From RPRC01 sp036677645 (GTDB lineage Bacteria; Desulfobacterota; Desulfuromonadia; Geobacterales; Geobacteraceae): a stretch of 64,000 nucleotides of DNA. The stretch is from NCBI GenBank assembly GCA_036677645.1, contig JAVBWB010000007.1, positions 3,023 to 67,022 on the forward strand, in the 5' to 3' direction. Under the pieces are notes generated by a model. The model did no database searches. It worked only from the letters and a program-made list of their open reading frames with translations, and was not told the DNA's origin. Of the stretch, positions 23,277 to 34,086 are shown one piece after another. Within the stretch, counting starts at the first letter, position 1. Each line of letters opens with the position of its first letter. A program made the translations under genes and the position numbers.

Positions 23277-24105
23277 GGGAACTCCTTTGCAGCAGATATG
23301 ATTTCAGGGCGTCACGCCACCCTTCCGGGCGATAGCCGGTGTCCGCCTCCAGCCTGGAGCAATCAAGGACGGAGAACAGGGGCCGCGGCGCGGGCCGCCC
23401 CAGCTCCCCGGTCGTGATGGGCCTGACCCGCGTCTTCATGCCCGACTCCCGGAAGATCGCGTCGGCAAAACCGTGCCAGGAGCAGCAACCCGAGTTCGCG
23501 GCATGGTACGTGCCGTGGCAGTCCCTTTCCAGCAGCGCCGCTATGGCACGGGCCAGGTCGGCGGTCCAGGTCGGCGAACCGGTCTGATCGTTCACCACCG
23601 ACACTTCCTCCCGCTCCAGGCCGACGCGGAGCATGGTCTCGACGAAGTTCCTGCCGTGGAGGCCGTAGAGCCACTGGGTCCTGACGATGAGGTGGTCCGG
23701 ATTCAGGCGGGCTCTTTCCTCCCCCTCCAGCTTGGAAGCGCCGTAAACACTGAGCGGATTCACCGGGGCGTCTTCACGCAACGGCGCCTCCCCCGCCCCG
23801 TCGAACACGTAATCGGAGCTGACCTGCACCAGCTTCGCGCCGAGTTCGGCCGTTGCCTCCGCCAGGTTTCCGACCCCTGCGCCGTTCACGCGGAAAGCCA
23901 GGTCGCGGTTCGTTTCGCAGCCGTCCACGTCGGTATAGGCAATCGCGTTAATGACAACTCTCGGCTTGAGCCGCTGCAAAGCCCTGCGCACCGAGGGCAG
24001 CGAAGTGATGTCCAAATCGTCCCGGAAAGTTCCTGTCGCCCTTTCCCCGAAAAGTTCCAGCAGGTCGCGCCCGAGCATGCCGCGGGCGCCGGCAACGACG
24101 ATCAT
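23263..24105 (-). CDS. rmlD: RmlD, dTDP-4-dehydrorhamnose reductase
   Basis: A 280-residue short-chain-type reductase that uses NAD(P)H for the last step of dTDP-L-rhamnose synthesis. The start MIVVAGARGMLGRDL carries the GxxGxxG dinucleotide motif. SSDYVFDG and YGASKLEGE hold the Ser/Tyr-x3-Lys catalytic set. The ATG at 24105 overlaps the rmlB stop as ATGA. A longer upstream frame lies inside rmlB and was rejected. Rhamnose feeds lipopolysaccharide or other surface glycans. Neither rmlA nor rmlC is visible in the window. Confidence 0.93.
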   Translation of the reverse strand: MIVVAGARGMLGRDLLELFGERATGTFRDDLDITSLPSVRRALQRLKPRVVINAIAYTDVDGCETNRDLAFRVNGAGVGNLAEATAELGAKLVQVSSDYVFDGAGEAPLREDAPVNPLSVYGASKLEGEERARLNPDHLIVRTQWLYGLHGRNFVETMLRVGLEREEVSVVNDQTGSPTWTADLARAIAALLERDCHGTYHAANSGCCSWHGFADAIFRESGMKTRVRPITTGELGRPAPRPLFSVLDCSRLEADTGYRPEGWRDALKSYLLQRSSHGKG

Positions 24106-25178
24106 GCCCTGCCCCCGTACATCTTCTCGTAGTAATCGCGGTAAGCTCCCGAAGTGACCTCCCGTACCCATTCCCGGTTTGCCAGGTACCAGTCGATGGT
24201 CTCGGCAATTCCCCGCTCGAAGGTGTACGAGGGTTCCCATCCCAGCTCGGCGCGCATCCTGGATGCGTCGATGGCGTAGCGCCGGTCATGCCCCGGCCGG
24301 TCCTTCACGAAGGTTACCAGGGAGCGGTTCGCCCCGGCCGGCCGCCCCAGCCGGGCATCCAGGAGGTCGCAGACCAGGTTGACGATATCGATATTCTTCC
24401 ATTCGTTGTTGCCGCCCACATTGTAGACCCCGCCGGGCCGGCCGTTCCCGAGCACCGTATCGACCGCCCGGGAATGGTCCATGACGTGCAGCCAGTCCCG
24501 CACGTTGAGCCCGTCGCCGTAAACCGGCAGCGGCTTTTCCGCGATGATGTTGTGGATCATCAGCGGGATCAGTTTCTCCGGGAACTGGTAGGGGCCGTAG
24601 TTGTTTGAGCAGCGGGTGTTGAGCGTCGGCATGCCGAAGGTCTCGCGGTAGGCCCGGACCAGCAGGTCGGCGCCGGCCTTGCTCGCCGAATAGGGCGAAT
24701 TGGCCGCCAGGGGCGTCGTCTCCGTGAACAGTCCGCTCGTCCCGAGGCTTCCGTAGACCTCATCGGTGGACACCTGGAGAAAACGGAAATCCTCCACGAC
24801 CTTCGCGGCCCAGTGCTTGCGGCTCTCCTCCAGGAGGACCTGGGTCCCGAGGACATTGGTCCGCACGAAGACCTCGGGTCCCATTATGGAACGGTCCACA
24901 TGGGATTCAGCGGCGAAATGAACCACGGCGTCCACTTTTTCCCGTGACAGGATCGAAGCGACCAGTTCCCCGTCGCACACGTCGCCCCGCACGAAGCGGT
25001 AACGCGGGTCCGACTCGACCCCTTTCAGGTTCTCAAGGTTGCCGGCATAGGTGAGCAGGTCGAGGTTGGTGAGCCTGGTTTCCGGATGGCGGCCCAGAAA
25101 ATAATGGATGAAGTTGGAGCCGATGAAGCCGGCGCCGCCGGTCACGAGAACCGACCGGGGAATGAAGCTGTCAGACAT
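24102..25178 (-). CDS. rmlB: RmlB, dTDP-glucose 4,6-dehydratase
   Basis: A 358-residue extended short-chain dehydrogenase that converts dTDP-glucose to dTDP-4-keto-6-deoxyglucose with bound NAD. GGAGFIGS near residue 14 binds NAD, STDEVYG supplies the catalytic Thr-Asp-Glu, and YSASK supplies Tyr and Lys. HFAAESHVDRS and RCSNNYGPYQFPEKLIP are also diagnostic. Normal length for the family. First gene of the minus-strand operon with rmlD and the cupin, divergent from sucA across a 339-bp region rich in inverted repeats. Confidence 0.95.
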   Translation of the reverse strand: MSDSFIPRSVLVTGGAGFIGSNFIHYFLGRHPETRLTNLDLLTYAGNLENLKGVESDPRYRFVRGDVCDGELVASILSREKVDAVVHFAAESHVDRSIMGPEVFVRTNVLGTQVLLEESRKHWAAKVVEDFRFLQVSTDEVYGSLGTSGLFTETTPLAANSPYSASKAGADLLVRAYRETFGMPTLNTRCSNNYGPYQFPEKLIPLMIHNIIAEKPLPVYGDGLNVRDWLHVMDHSRAVDTVLGNGRPGGVYNVGGNNEWKNIDIVNLVCDLLDARLGRPAGANRSLVTFVKDRPGHDRRYAIDASRMRAELGWEPSYTFERGIAETIDWYLANREWVREVTSGAYRDYYEKMYGGRA

Positions 25179-25517
25179 TGCGTCTCCTTGTCATCGAACA
25201 GGTGGTGATGAAATCAGGCTTCCGGACTTCCGGAGGAAGCCGGGATTTCGAATTGTTAACGATAACACAACAACCTGTTTCATGACAATGGGCAGATGCG
25301 TTGCATTGGAAATGTCAGTTGGGGCAGATCTGAAGCGTTTGCGGTCTCAGCGTGGACAATGATCAGGGCGCTGAGTATGGAAATCCGTGGCGAAAACCCT
25401 GTGGAACTACGGATTTCATTGAAAAGCGTTTCCGTTTTGCTATACTTTAGGCACTTTTTTCCGGCAGGCCGCACCCCCGGGCCGACAAGGGAAACCGCAG
25501 GAGGGCAGGACCACATC
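25179..25517. other. Divergent rmlB-sucA control region with several inverted repeats
   Basis: This 339-bp gap contains no gene. From left to right it holds GGCTTCC/GGAAGCC (25217-25223/25235-25241, imperfectly extended to AAATC/GATTT), TGTTA/TAACA (25254-25258/25263-25267), CTCAGCG/CGCTGAG (25346-25352/25369-25375), GAAATCCGT/ACGGATTTC (25380-25388/25409-25417) and the sucA promoter. A weak minus-strand promoter for rmlB (TTGTCA at 25288-25283, 17 bp, TTATCG at 25265-25260) overlaps the TGTTA repeat. Confidence 0.55.
25380..25446 (+). promoter_or_regulatory. sucA promoter with upstream 9-bp inverted repeat
   Basis: TTGAAA (25419-25424), a 16-bp spacer and TATACT (25441-25446) form a good sigma70 promoter with a leader of about 65 nt. 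GAAATCCGT (25380-25388) and ACGGATTTC (25409-25417) are perfect inverted arms ending one base before the -35, the usual place for an activator or repressor site. Confidence 0.6.
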
Positions 25518-28193
<2,676 letters not shown>

Positions 28194-28196
<3 letters not shown>

Positions 28197-28213
28197 AAAT
28201 CCGGGGATTTTCA
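28194..28213 (+). repeat. Perfect intercistronic palindrome at the sucA stop
   Basis: TGAAAATCC (28194-28202) and GGATTTTCA (28205-28213) are perfect arms around GG. The first three bases are the sucA stop codon. No T-run follows, so it more likely affects mRNA processing or stability between sucA and sucB than ends transcription. Confidence 0.5.
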
Positions 28214-28257
28214 TCGGCAAGACACGCACGGGCAAACCCGCACAAATGGAGACGGTA

Positions 28258-29487
28258 ATGGAAATTCGCATCCCAGAAGTCGGAGAATCGGTGGTCGAGG
28301 CGCTGATCGCCAAGTGGCACGTAAAAAACGGGGACACGGTGCGCCGGGAACAGCCGGTCTGTGAACTGGAGACGGACAAGGTCACGCTGGAGATCAACGC
28401 CGAGGCGGACGGCATCCTGTCGATCCTGATGCCGGAGGGGAAGACCGTCAAGATCGGAACGGTGATCGGCATCATCGAGGAGACGGCCATCCGCGAATCC
28501 GCGACTCCGGGAGATGGAAAAGCGGGAACCGCTGTGCCGCCCCTTTCGCCGGCAGCGAGGAAAATGGCGCGGGAAAAGGCCCTGAGGCCGGAAGAGATCA
28601 AGGGGAGCGGCCGGAAAGGGCGCGTGCTTGCCGAAGACCTGTTCGGCCAACCGGCCGTGGCCCGGCCCGAGGCGACAACCGTAGCGGAACCCCCGGAAGC
28701 GCAGGAGAAAGGAGACCTGGACCAGGCCGATGAGCAGCCCGCTCCGCTCCAGGTGCGGACCGAGGCCCCGCCGGCCTACGAAACGTCGAGACCGGTCACC
28801 AGGAAGGCCATGACCCCCATCCGCAGGACCATAGCCGAACGTTTGCTCAAGGCCCGGCAGCAGACCGCCATGGTCACGACGTTCAACGAAGCGGACATGG
28901 GCAGGATCATCGCCCTGCGCCGCACGTACAAGGACCATTTCCTGCAGAAACATAACGTTTCCCTCGGCTTCATGTCTTTTTTCGTCAAGGCGTCAATCGA
29001 GGCGCTGAAGGAATTCCCGGACCTCAACGCGCAGATCGACGGCAGCGACATCGTCTACCACCACTACTACGACATTGGAATCGCCGTCTCGGGGAAAAAA
29101 GGCCTGGTGACGCCGGTGGTCCGCAACGCCGACCGGCTCCACTTCGCGGAAATCGAAAAGGCCATCGACACCTTCGTCGGAAAAGTCCGCGACAACAGGC
29201 TGGAAATCGCCGACCTGGAAGGCGGCACCTTCACCATCAGCAACGGCGGCGTATTCGGCTCGCTCCTCGGCACACCCATGCTGAACCCGCCCCAGAGCGC
29301 CATCCTCGGCATGCATGCCATACAGGACCGGCCGGTGGCGCTCCTTGGCAAGGTTGTCATCCGCCCCATGATGTACCTGGCGCTTTCGTATGACCACAGG
29401 ATTGTCGACGGGCGGGATGCCGTCCTGTTCCTGAAGAAAGTGAAGGAATACGTGGAGGAGCCGGAGGAGATGCTGCTGGAAGGCTGA
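28258..29487 (+). CDS. sucB: SucB, dihydrolipoyllysine succinyltransferase (2-oxoglutarate dehydrogenase E2)
   Basis: A 409-residue E2 core protein that carries the succinyl group on a lipoyl arm and transfers it to CoA. The single lipoyl domain (about residues 1-75) has ETDKV with lipoylated K41. The peripheral subunit-binding domain (about 97-135) includes SPAARKMA and GSGRKGRVLAEDL. The catalytic domain (about 175-409) has SYDHRIVDGRDA with H380 and D384. The ATG at 28258 has GGAG 6 nt upstream. It lies 61 bp after sucA and upstream of lpdA. Confidence 0.94.
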   Translation: MEIRIPEVGESVVEALIAKWHVKNGDTVRREQPVCELETDKVTLEINAEADGILSILMPEGKTVKIGTVIGIIEETAIRESATPGDGKAGTAVPPLSPAARKMAREKALRPEEIKGSGRKGRVLAEDLFGQPAVARPEATTVAEPPEAQEKGDLDQADEQPAPLQVRTEAPPAYETSRPVTRKAMTPIRRTIAERLLKARQQTAMVTTFNEADMGRIIALRRTYKDHFLQKHNVSLGFMSFFVKASIEALKEFPDLNAQIDGSDIVYHHYYDIGIAVSGKKGLVTPVVRNADRLHFAEIEKAIDTFVGKVRDNRLEIADLEGGTFTISNGGVFGSLLGTPMLNPPQSAILGMHAIQDRPVALLGKVVIRPMMYLALSYDHRIVDGRDAVLFLKKVKEYVEEPEEMLLEG

Positions 29488-29614
29488 TCCCCGTTCCCCG
29501 TTTCCGGCGCCGTGTCTCCAGGCTGCGGGACGGCTGGTGGCGCGGGGCGCACCTTGCGGCTTGAAGTTTGTCTATTCGGCCACTGTGGTAGAATTGTCAT
29601 GGAGGATACCTGAA

Positions 29615-31039
29615 ATGCCAGACGATATCTTCGACCTGATTGTCATCGGCGCCGGTCCGGGCGGTTACACGGCGGCCATTCGCGCCGCGCAACTGGGCAT
29701 GAAGGTTGTGGTCGTGGAATCCCGCCAGACCCTGGGCGGCGTCTGCCTCAACGAGGGGTGCATCCCCAGCAAGGCCCTGCTGGACTCCAGCGAACTGTTC
29801 TCCCTGGCGCGGGAAGGCTTCTCCCGCCACGGCATCCTGACCGGCGAACCGGGTCTGGATCTTGCCGCGATGATGGCCCGCAAGGATGACATCGTCAGGA
29901 AACTTACCGATGGCATTGCTTTCCTGTTCAGGAAAAACCGCATCCAACGGCTGAACGGCACGGGCAAGCTGGCGGGAAACCGCCGTGACGGCCTCCAGGT
30001 GGTGGCGGTGACTACCGCCGAATCACCCGCGATCCCGAAGCTGATCAACGGCAAGCGGGTTCTCCTGGCAACGGGGAGCAGACCGGTGGAACTGCCGTTC
30101 CTGCCGTTCGACGGAGAAACGGTGATCAGCTCCCGGGAGGCCCTGTCCCTCGCCTCCGTACCCGGTCGTCTCGTCGTCGTCGGAGCCGGGTACATCGGGC
30201 TGGAGCTGGGCTCGGTCTGGAACCGCCTGGGCGCTGACGTCACGATCGTGGAAGCCCTGGACACCTTCTTGCCCGAAGGCGACCGCCAGGTTGCGGATAC
30301 GCTTCTCAAGGCCCTCCGGAAACAGGGCATGCAGTTTCTGTTCGGAGCGCGGATTCAGGATGCGGCTGTCAAGGCAGGGACCGCCCTGCTCAAGATCGCC
30401 TCAGGCGATTCAACCCGGGAAATCGAAGGCGACCAGGTACTGGTGGCCGCGGGCAGGGTTCCGGAAACTTCCGGGCTCGGGCTCACGGAAGCGGGAGTGC
30501 GCCGGGAAAGCACCGGGAAATTAGCCGTTGACATGAACTACGAGACCAATGTCTCCGGCATCTATGCCATAGGCGACCTGGTTGGAGGGCCGCTCCTGGC
30601 CCACAAGGCCATGGAGGAAGGCGCCGTGTTCGCCGAGCGGCTCGCCGGGCAGGCATCCACGGTGGAATACGAGTTCATCCCGCGGGTCGCCTACACTTTT
30701 CCGGAAGTCGCCTCGGTGGGTTTGACCGAACAGCAGCTGGAACAGGAGAATATCCCGTACAGCGTCGGCAGGTTTCCCTTCTCGGCCAACGGCAGGGCGC
30801 GCTCCCTGGACTGCATCGAAGGTTTCGTCAGGATCCTGGCCCACAGGGACACCGGCAGGGTCCTGGGTATCCACATCATCGGCCCGCGCGCATCCGAGCT
30901 CATAGGCGAAGCGGTTACGGTCATGACCTACGGCGGCAGCGCGGAAGACATCGCCATGACGTTCCATGCCCACCCCACCCTGTCCGAAGCAATCAGGGAA
31001 GCGGCGCTGGATGTTGCCAAGCGGGCCATCCACGCATGA
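29615..31039 (+). CDS. lpdA: Dihydrolipoyl dehydrogenase (E3)
   Basis: A 474-residue flavoprotein that reoxidises the dihydrolipoyl arm and makes NADH. GAGPGGYTAA (12-21) binds FAD, GGVCLNEGCIPSK holds the redox cysteines C44 and C49, GAGYIGLELGSV binds NAD, and HAHPTLSE near the C-terminus supplies H453 and E458. GGAGGA lies upstream of the ATG at 29615; the longer frame to the left is not supported. It sits between the 2-oxoglutarate and pyruvate-type dehydrogenase genes and is the only E3 gene in the window, so it may serve both complexes. Confidence 0.95.
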   Translation: MPDDIFDLIVIGAGPGGYTAAIRAAQLGMKVVVVESRQTLGGVCLNEGCIPSKALLDSSELFSLAREGFSRHGILTGEPGLDLAAMMARKDDIVRKLTDGIAFLFRKNRIQRLNGTGKLAGNRRDGLQVVAVTTAESPAIPKLINGKRVLLATGSRPVELPFLPFDGETVISSREALSLASVPGRLVVVGAGYIGLELGSVWNRLGADVTIVEALDTFLPEGDRQVADTLLKALRKQGMQFLFGARIQDAAVKAGTALLKIASGDSTREIEGDQVLVAAGRVPETSGLGLTEAGVRRESTGKLAVDMNYETNVSGIYAIGDLVGGPLLAHKAMEEGAVFAERLAGQASTVEYEFIPRVAYTFPEVASVGLTEQQLEQENIPYSVGRFPFSANGRARSLDCIEGFVRILAHRDTGRVLGIHIIGPRASELIGEAVTVMTYGGSAEDIAMTFHAHPTLSEAIREAALDVAKRAIHA

Positions 31040-31137
31040 AATGAAAGGAAACGCTCAGAACTGGCAATAGCAACAAGCGCATGCGAGACAAACATACTCA
31101 TACGACGCGGTGTTGAGCGTCCGGGAGGAGTGCCGAC

Positions 31138-33078
31138 ATGCCCAGAAATCTTGCGACGAAAATTCTCCAGGCGCACCTGGTGGAAGGCGAACTGGTCGCG
31201 GGCAGCGAGATTGCCGTCAGGGTGGACCACACCCTGTTGCAGGATGCCACCGGCACCATGGCCCTGCTGGAATTCATGGCCATGGGGGTTTCCAGGGCAA
31301 GGGCGGATCTGGCTGCCCAGTACATCGACCACAACCTGCTCCAGACCGACAGCCGCAATGCCGATGACCACGCCTTCCTCACCACCGCAGCCCAAAGGTT
31401 CGGCATCCACCTGTCCAAGGCCGGTAACGGAGTTTCGCACCAGGTCCACCTGGAACGCTTCGGCGTGCCGGGCACCCTGCTCCTGGGCGCCGACTCCCAC
31501 ACCCCCAGCGGAGCCGGGCTGTCCGTTCTGGCCATCGGCGCCGGCGGGCTCGACGTGGCCCTGGCCATGGCGGGTCACCCGTTCCACCTCCCCTGCCCCA
31601 GGGTCATGGGGGTCAGGCTGACCGGGAAGCTTTCCCCGTGGGTTTCGGGCAAGGACGTGATCCTGGAAATGCTGCGCCGCCACACCGTGAAGGGCGGAGT
31701 CGGCAAAATCGTCGAATACTACGGGCCGGGAGTCGAAACGCTGTCGGCCACCGACCGGGCCACCATCGGCAACATGGGGGCTGAACTGGGCGCCACCACC
31801 TCCATTTTCCCCTCCGACCGCCGGACCCTGGAATTCCTCCGCTCCCAGGGCCGGGGCGAGTGCTGGACGCCGCTCGCAGCTGACCCGGGAGCGGAATACG
31901 ACGAGCACGACGAAATCGACCTTGCCGCGGTGGAGCCGCTCATCGCCATGCCGACCTCCCCCGGCAACGTGGTGACGGTACGGGAAATCGAAGGCCTCAA
32001 GGTCGACCAGGTCATCGTGGGAAGTTCCGTGAACTCGTCGTTCCGCGACCTCATGACGGTGTGCCGGATCCTGGACGGCCGGCGGATCGCCCCCCACGTC
32101 TCCTTCAACATCAACCCGGGCAGCAGGCAGGTGCTGGAAAACGTGGCCGCCGAAGGCGGCTTCCTGATGCTGCTCATGGCCGGCGCCCAGATCCACCAGC
32201 CGGGGTGCCTGGGCTGCATCGGCATGGGCCAGGCCCCGGGCACCGGACAGGTGTCCCTCAGGACCTTTCCCCGCAACTTCCCCGGCAGGAGCGGCGCCAG
32301 GGACGACCGGGTCTATCTCTGCTCGCCGGAAACCGCCGCCGCGGCAGGCATTTTCGGCAAAATCACCGATCCGCGCCGGCTGGGCGAACTGCTCCCCTGG
32401 CCGGCGGTCGAGAATCCGGAAACGTATCTCGTCGATGATTCCAGCATCATCTTCCCCCTGCCGCCGGAGGAAGCGGAGAACATCGAGATAGTCACCGGCC
32501 CGAACATCGTCCCCTTCCCCGAATTCGAAGAGCTGCCCGACGACCTCGGCGCAGAGGTGATCATAAAGGTGCCCGACAACATCTCCACCGACACCATAAT
32601 GCCTGCCGGCAACAAGGTGCTCCCTTTCCGGAGCAACATACCGGCCATCAGCGCATTCGTCTTCGACCAGCTGGACCCCGGCTTCAGCACAAGGGCGCGG
32701 GACAAGGGCAGCGGCGTGGTGGTCGGCGGGGAAAACTACGGCCAGGGATCGAGCCGCGAGCATGCAGCCCTGGCGCCCCGCTACCTGGGCATACGCGCCA
32801 AGATCGCCAAGAGCTTCGCCCGCATCCACAAGGCCAACCTGATCAACTTCGGCATCCTCCCCCTGACTTTCACCGATCCGTCGGATTATGACCGGGTGAC
32901 ACAGGGGGACACCGTGCAATTCAACGGGCTGCGCCGGCTGCTGGAATCCGGCGCAACGGCAATCCCGGTGCGGGTGGACGGCAGGGAAATCATCACCAAT
33001 CTCGACGTTTCCCCGCGGGAGCGGCGGGAACTGCTGGCGGGAGGGGCGTTGAACCTGGTGCGAAAGGGGAGCGGATGA
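31138..33078 (+). CDS. Aconitase-family hydratase with an altered cluster-ligand site
   Basis: A 646-residue compact aconitase-like protein, expected to interconvert citrate and isocitrate. Domains 1-3 (about residues 1-470) carry ADSHTPSGAG and the cluster motif CLGC (C357, C360). The swivel domain (about 490-646) has GENYGQGSSREHAALAPRYLG with the substrate-binding SSR. The motif that is GSCTNSS in well-studied aconitases is GSSVNSS here: S297 stands where the first cysteine ligand should be, with C309 the nearest cysteine. The frame is otherwise intact. GGGAGGAG precedes the ATG, and the stop overlaps pdhA. The family is clear; whether it holds a normal [4Fe-4S] cluster is open. Confidence 0.85.
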   Translation: MPRNLATKILQAHLVEGELVAGSEIAVRVDHTLLQDATGTMALLEFMAMGVSRARADLAAQYIDHNLLQTDSRNADDHAFLTTAAQRFGIHLSKAGNGVSHQVHLERFGVPGTLLLGADSHTPSGAGLSVLAIGAGGLDVALAMAGHPFHLPCPRVMGVRLTGKLSPWVSGKDVILEMLRRHTVKGGVGKIVEYYGPGVETLSATDRATIGNMGAELGATTSIFPSDRRTLEFLRSQGRGECWTPLAADPGAEYDEHDEIDLAAVEPLIAMPTSPGNVVTVREIEGLKVDQVIVGSSVNSSFRDLMTVCRILDGRRIAPHVSFNINPGSRQVLENVAAEGGFLMLLMAGAQIHQPGCLGCIGMGQAPGTGQVSLRTFPRNFPGRSGARDDRVYLCSPETAAAAGIFGKITDPRRLGELLPWPAVENPETYLVDDSSIIFPLPPEEAENIEIVTGPNIVPFPEFEELPDDLGAEVIIKVPDNISTDTIMPAGNKVLPFRSNIPAISAFVFDQLDPGFSTRARDKGSGVVVGGENYGQGSSREHAALAPRYLGIRAKIAKSFARIHKANLINFGILPLTFTDPSDYDRVTQGDTVQFNGLRRLLESGATAIPVRVDGREIITNLDVSPRERRELLAGGALNLVRKGSG

Positions 33079-34058
33079 CCATGGAAAACAGGCTCCGGGC
33101 GATCCTGCCCGATCACGACCTCCTGAAGCTCCACCGGCAGATGGTCCTGTGCCGGGAGTTCGAGGAATCCTGCGCCGAGCAGTACACCAAGGGAAACATC
33201 ACCGGCTTCCTCCACCTGTACAGCGGCCAGGAAGCGGTGGCCGCGGGCGCGACCCACGCCCTGCACCAGGACGATTACGTGGTCAGCGCCTACCGGGAAC
33301 ACCCCCAGGCGATCGTCAGGGGCGCCGAACCGAAACGGGTCATGGCCGAGCTGTTCGGCAAGGCGACCGGCATCTGCAAAGGCAAAGGCGGCTCCATGCA
33401 CCTGTTCGACCCCGAGCTCGGCTTCATGGGCGGATACGCCATCGTCGGCGGCCAGTTCCCCATTGCCGTGGGCTTGGCCTTTGCCGCGAAATACCGGAAA
33501 GAGGACCGCATTACCGCCTGCTTCTTCGGCGACGGCGCAACCAACCAGGGGAACTTCCACGAGGGGCTCAACTGGGCGCGGCTCTGGGAGTTGCCGGTCC
33601 TCTTCATCTGCGAAAACAACTTCTACGGCATCGGGACGGAGGTGCAGCGGTCCTCCGCGCTGCCCGGCATCCACAAGCGCACCTGCGGCTACGACATCCC
33701 TTCGGCGAGAATCGACGGCATGGATGTGATGGCCGTCTATGAAGGGGTCAAGTGGGGCGCGGAGTGGGTTCGCCAGCACTCCCGGCCCTACCTGATCGAG
33801 GCCGTCACCTACCGCTTCCGCGGCCACTCCATGGCAGACCCCGGCACGTACCGGCCGGCAGCGGAAGTGGAACTGTGGAAGGCGCGCGACCCCATACCCA
33901 ACTTTGAACGACGCCTGATCGAGGAAGGGATCGTGACCCGTGAAGACCTGGACGCGGTAACGACGAAAGCGCGGGAAACCGTTGCCGATGCGGTGAGGTT
34001 CGCCGACGAATCACCCTGGCCGGAAGATGGTGAGATATACCGGGATATCTTCGTCTGA
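33075..34058 (+). CDS. pdhA: Pyruvate (or acetoin) dehydrogenase E1, alpha subunit
   Basis: A 327-residue ThDP-dependent E1 alpha chain that decarboxylates pyruvate or a related 2-oxo acid with the beta chain encoded next. GDGATNQGNFHEGLNW (152-167) through ENN (180-182) is the ThDP/Mg motif. The YRFRGHSMADPGTYR loop is typical of PDH/AcoA phosphorylation-loop regions. The ATG overlaps the stop of the aconitase gene (ATGA); a second ATG lies two codons later. Sequence alone cannot fully separate pyruvate from acetoin dehydrogenase, and the absence of acetoin regulators here favours pyruvate. Confidence 0.88.
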   Translation: MTMENRLRAILPDHDLLKLHRQMVLCREFEESCAEQYTKGNITGFLHLYSGQEAVAAGATHALHQDDYVVSAYREHPQAIVRGAEPKRVMAELFGKATGICKGKGGSMHLFDPELGFMGGYAIVGGQFPIAVGLAFAAKYRKEDRITACFFGDGATNQGNFHEGLNWARLWELPVLFICENNFYGIGTEVQRSSALPGIHKRTCGYDIPSARIDGMDVMAVYEGVKWGAEWVRQHSRPYLIEAVTYRFRGHSMADPGTYRPAAEVELWKARDPIPNFERRLIEEGIVTREDLDAVTTKARETVADAVRFADESPWPEDGEIYRDIFV

Positions 34059-34086
34059 AGCGCGAACAAGAAAACGAGGTTGCGCA

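Noticed and set aside
28225..28260. Possible c-di-GMP riboswitch core (CACGCACGGGCAAACC) upstream of sucB
   Set aside because: The short match resembles the conserved GEMM start, but only 61 bp separate sucA and sucB and the second stem, tetraloop receptor and tetraloop are absent.
30928..32919. 663-codon minus-strand frame opposite lpdA and the aconitase gene
   Set aside because: It is a shadow of two well-supported genes, with Arg/Pro/His/Gly-rich low-information sequence and no domain.
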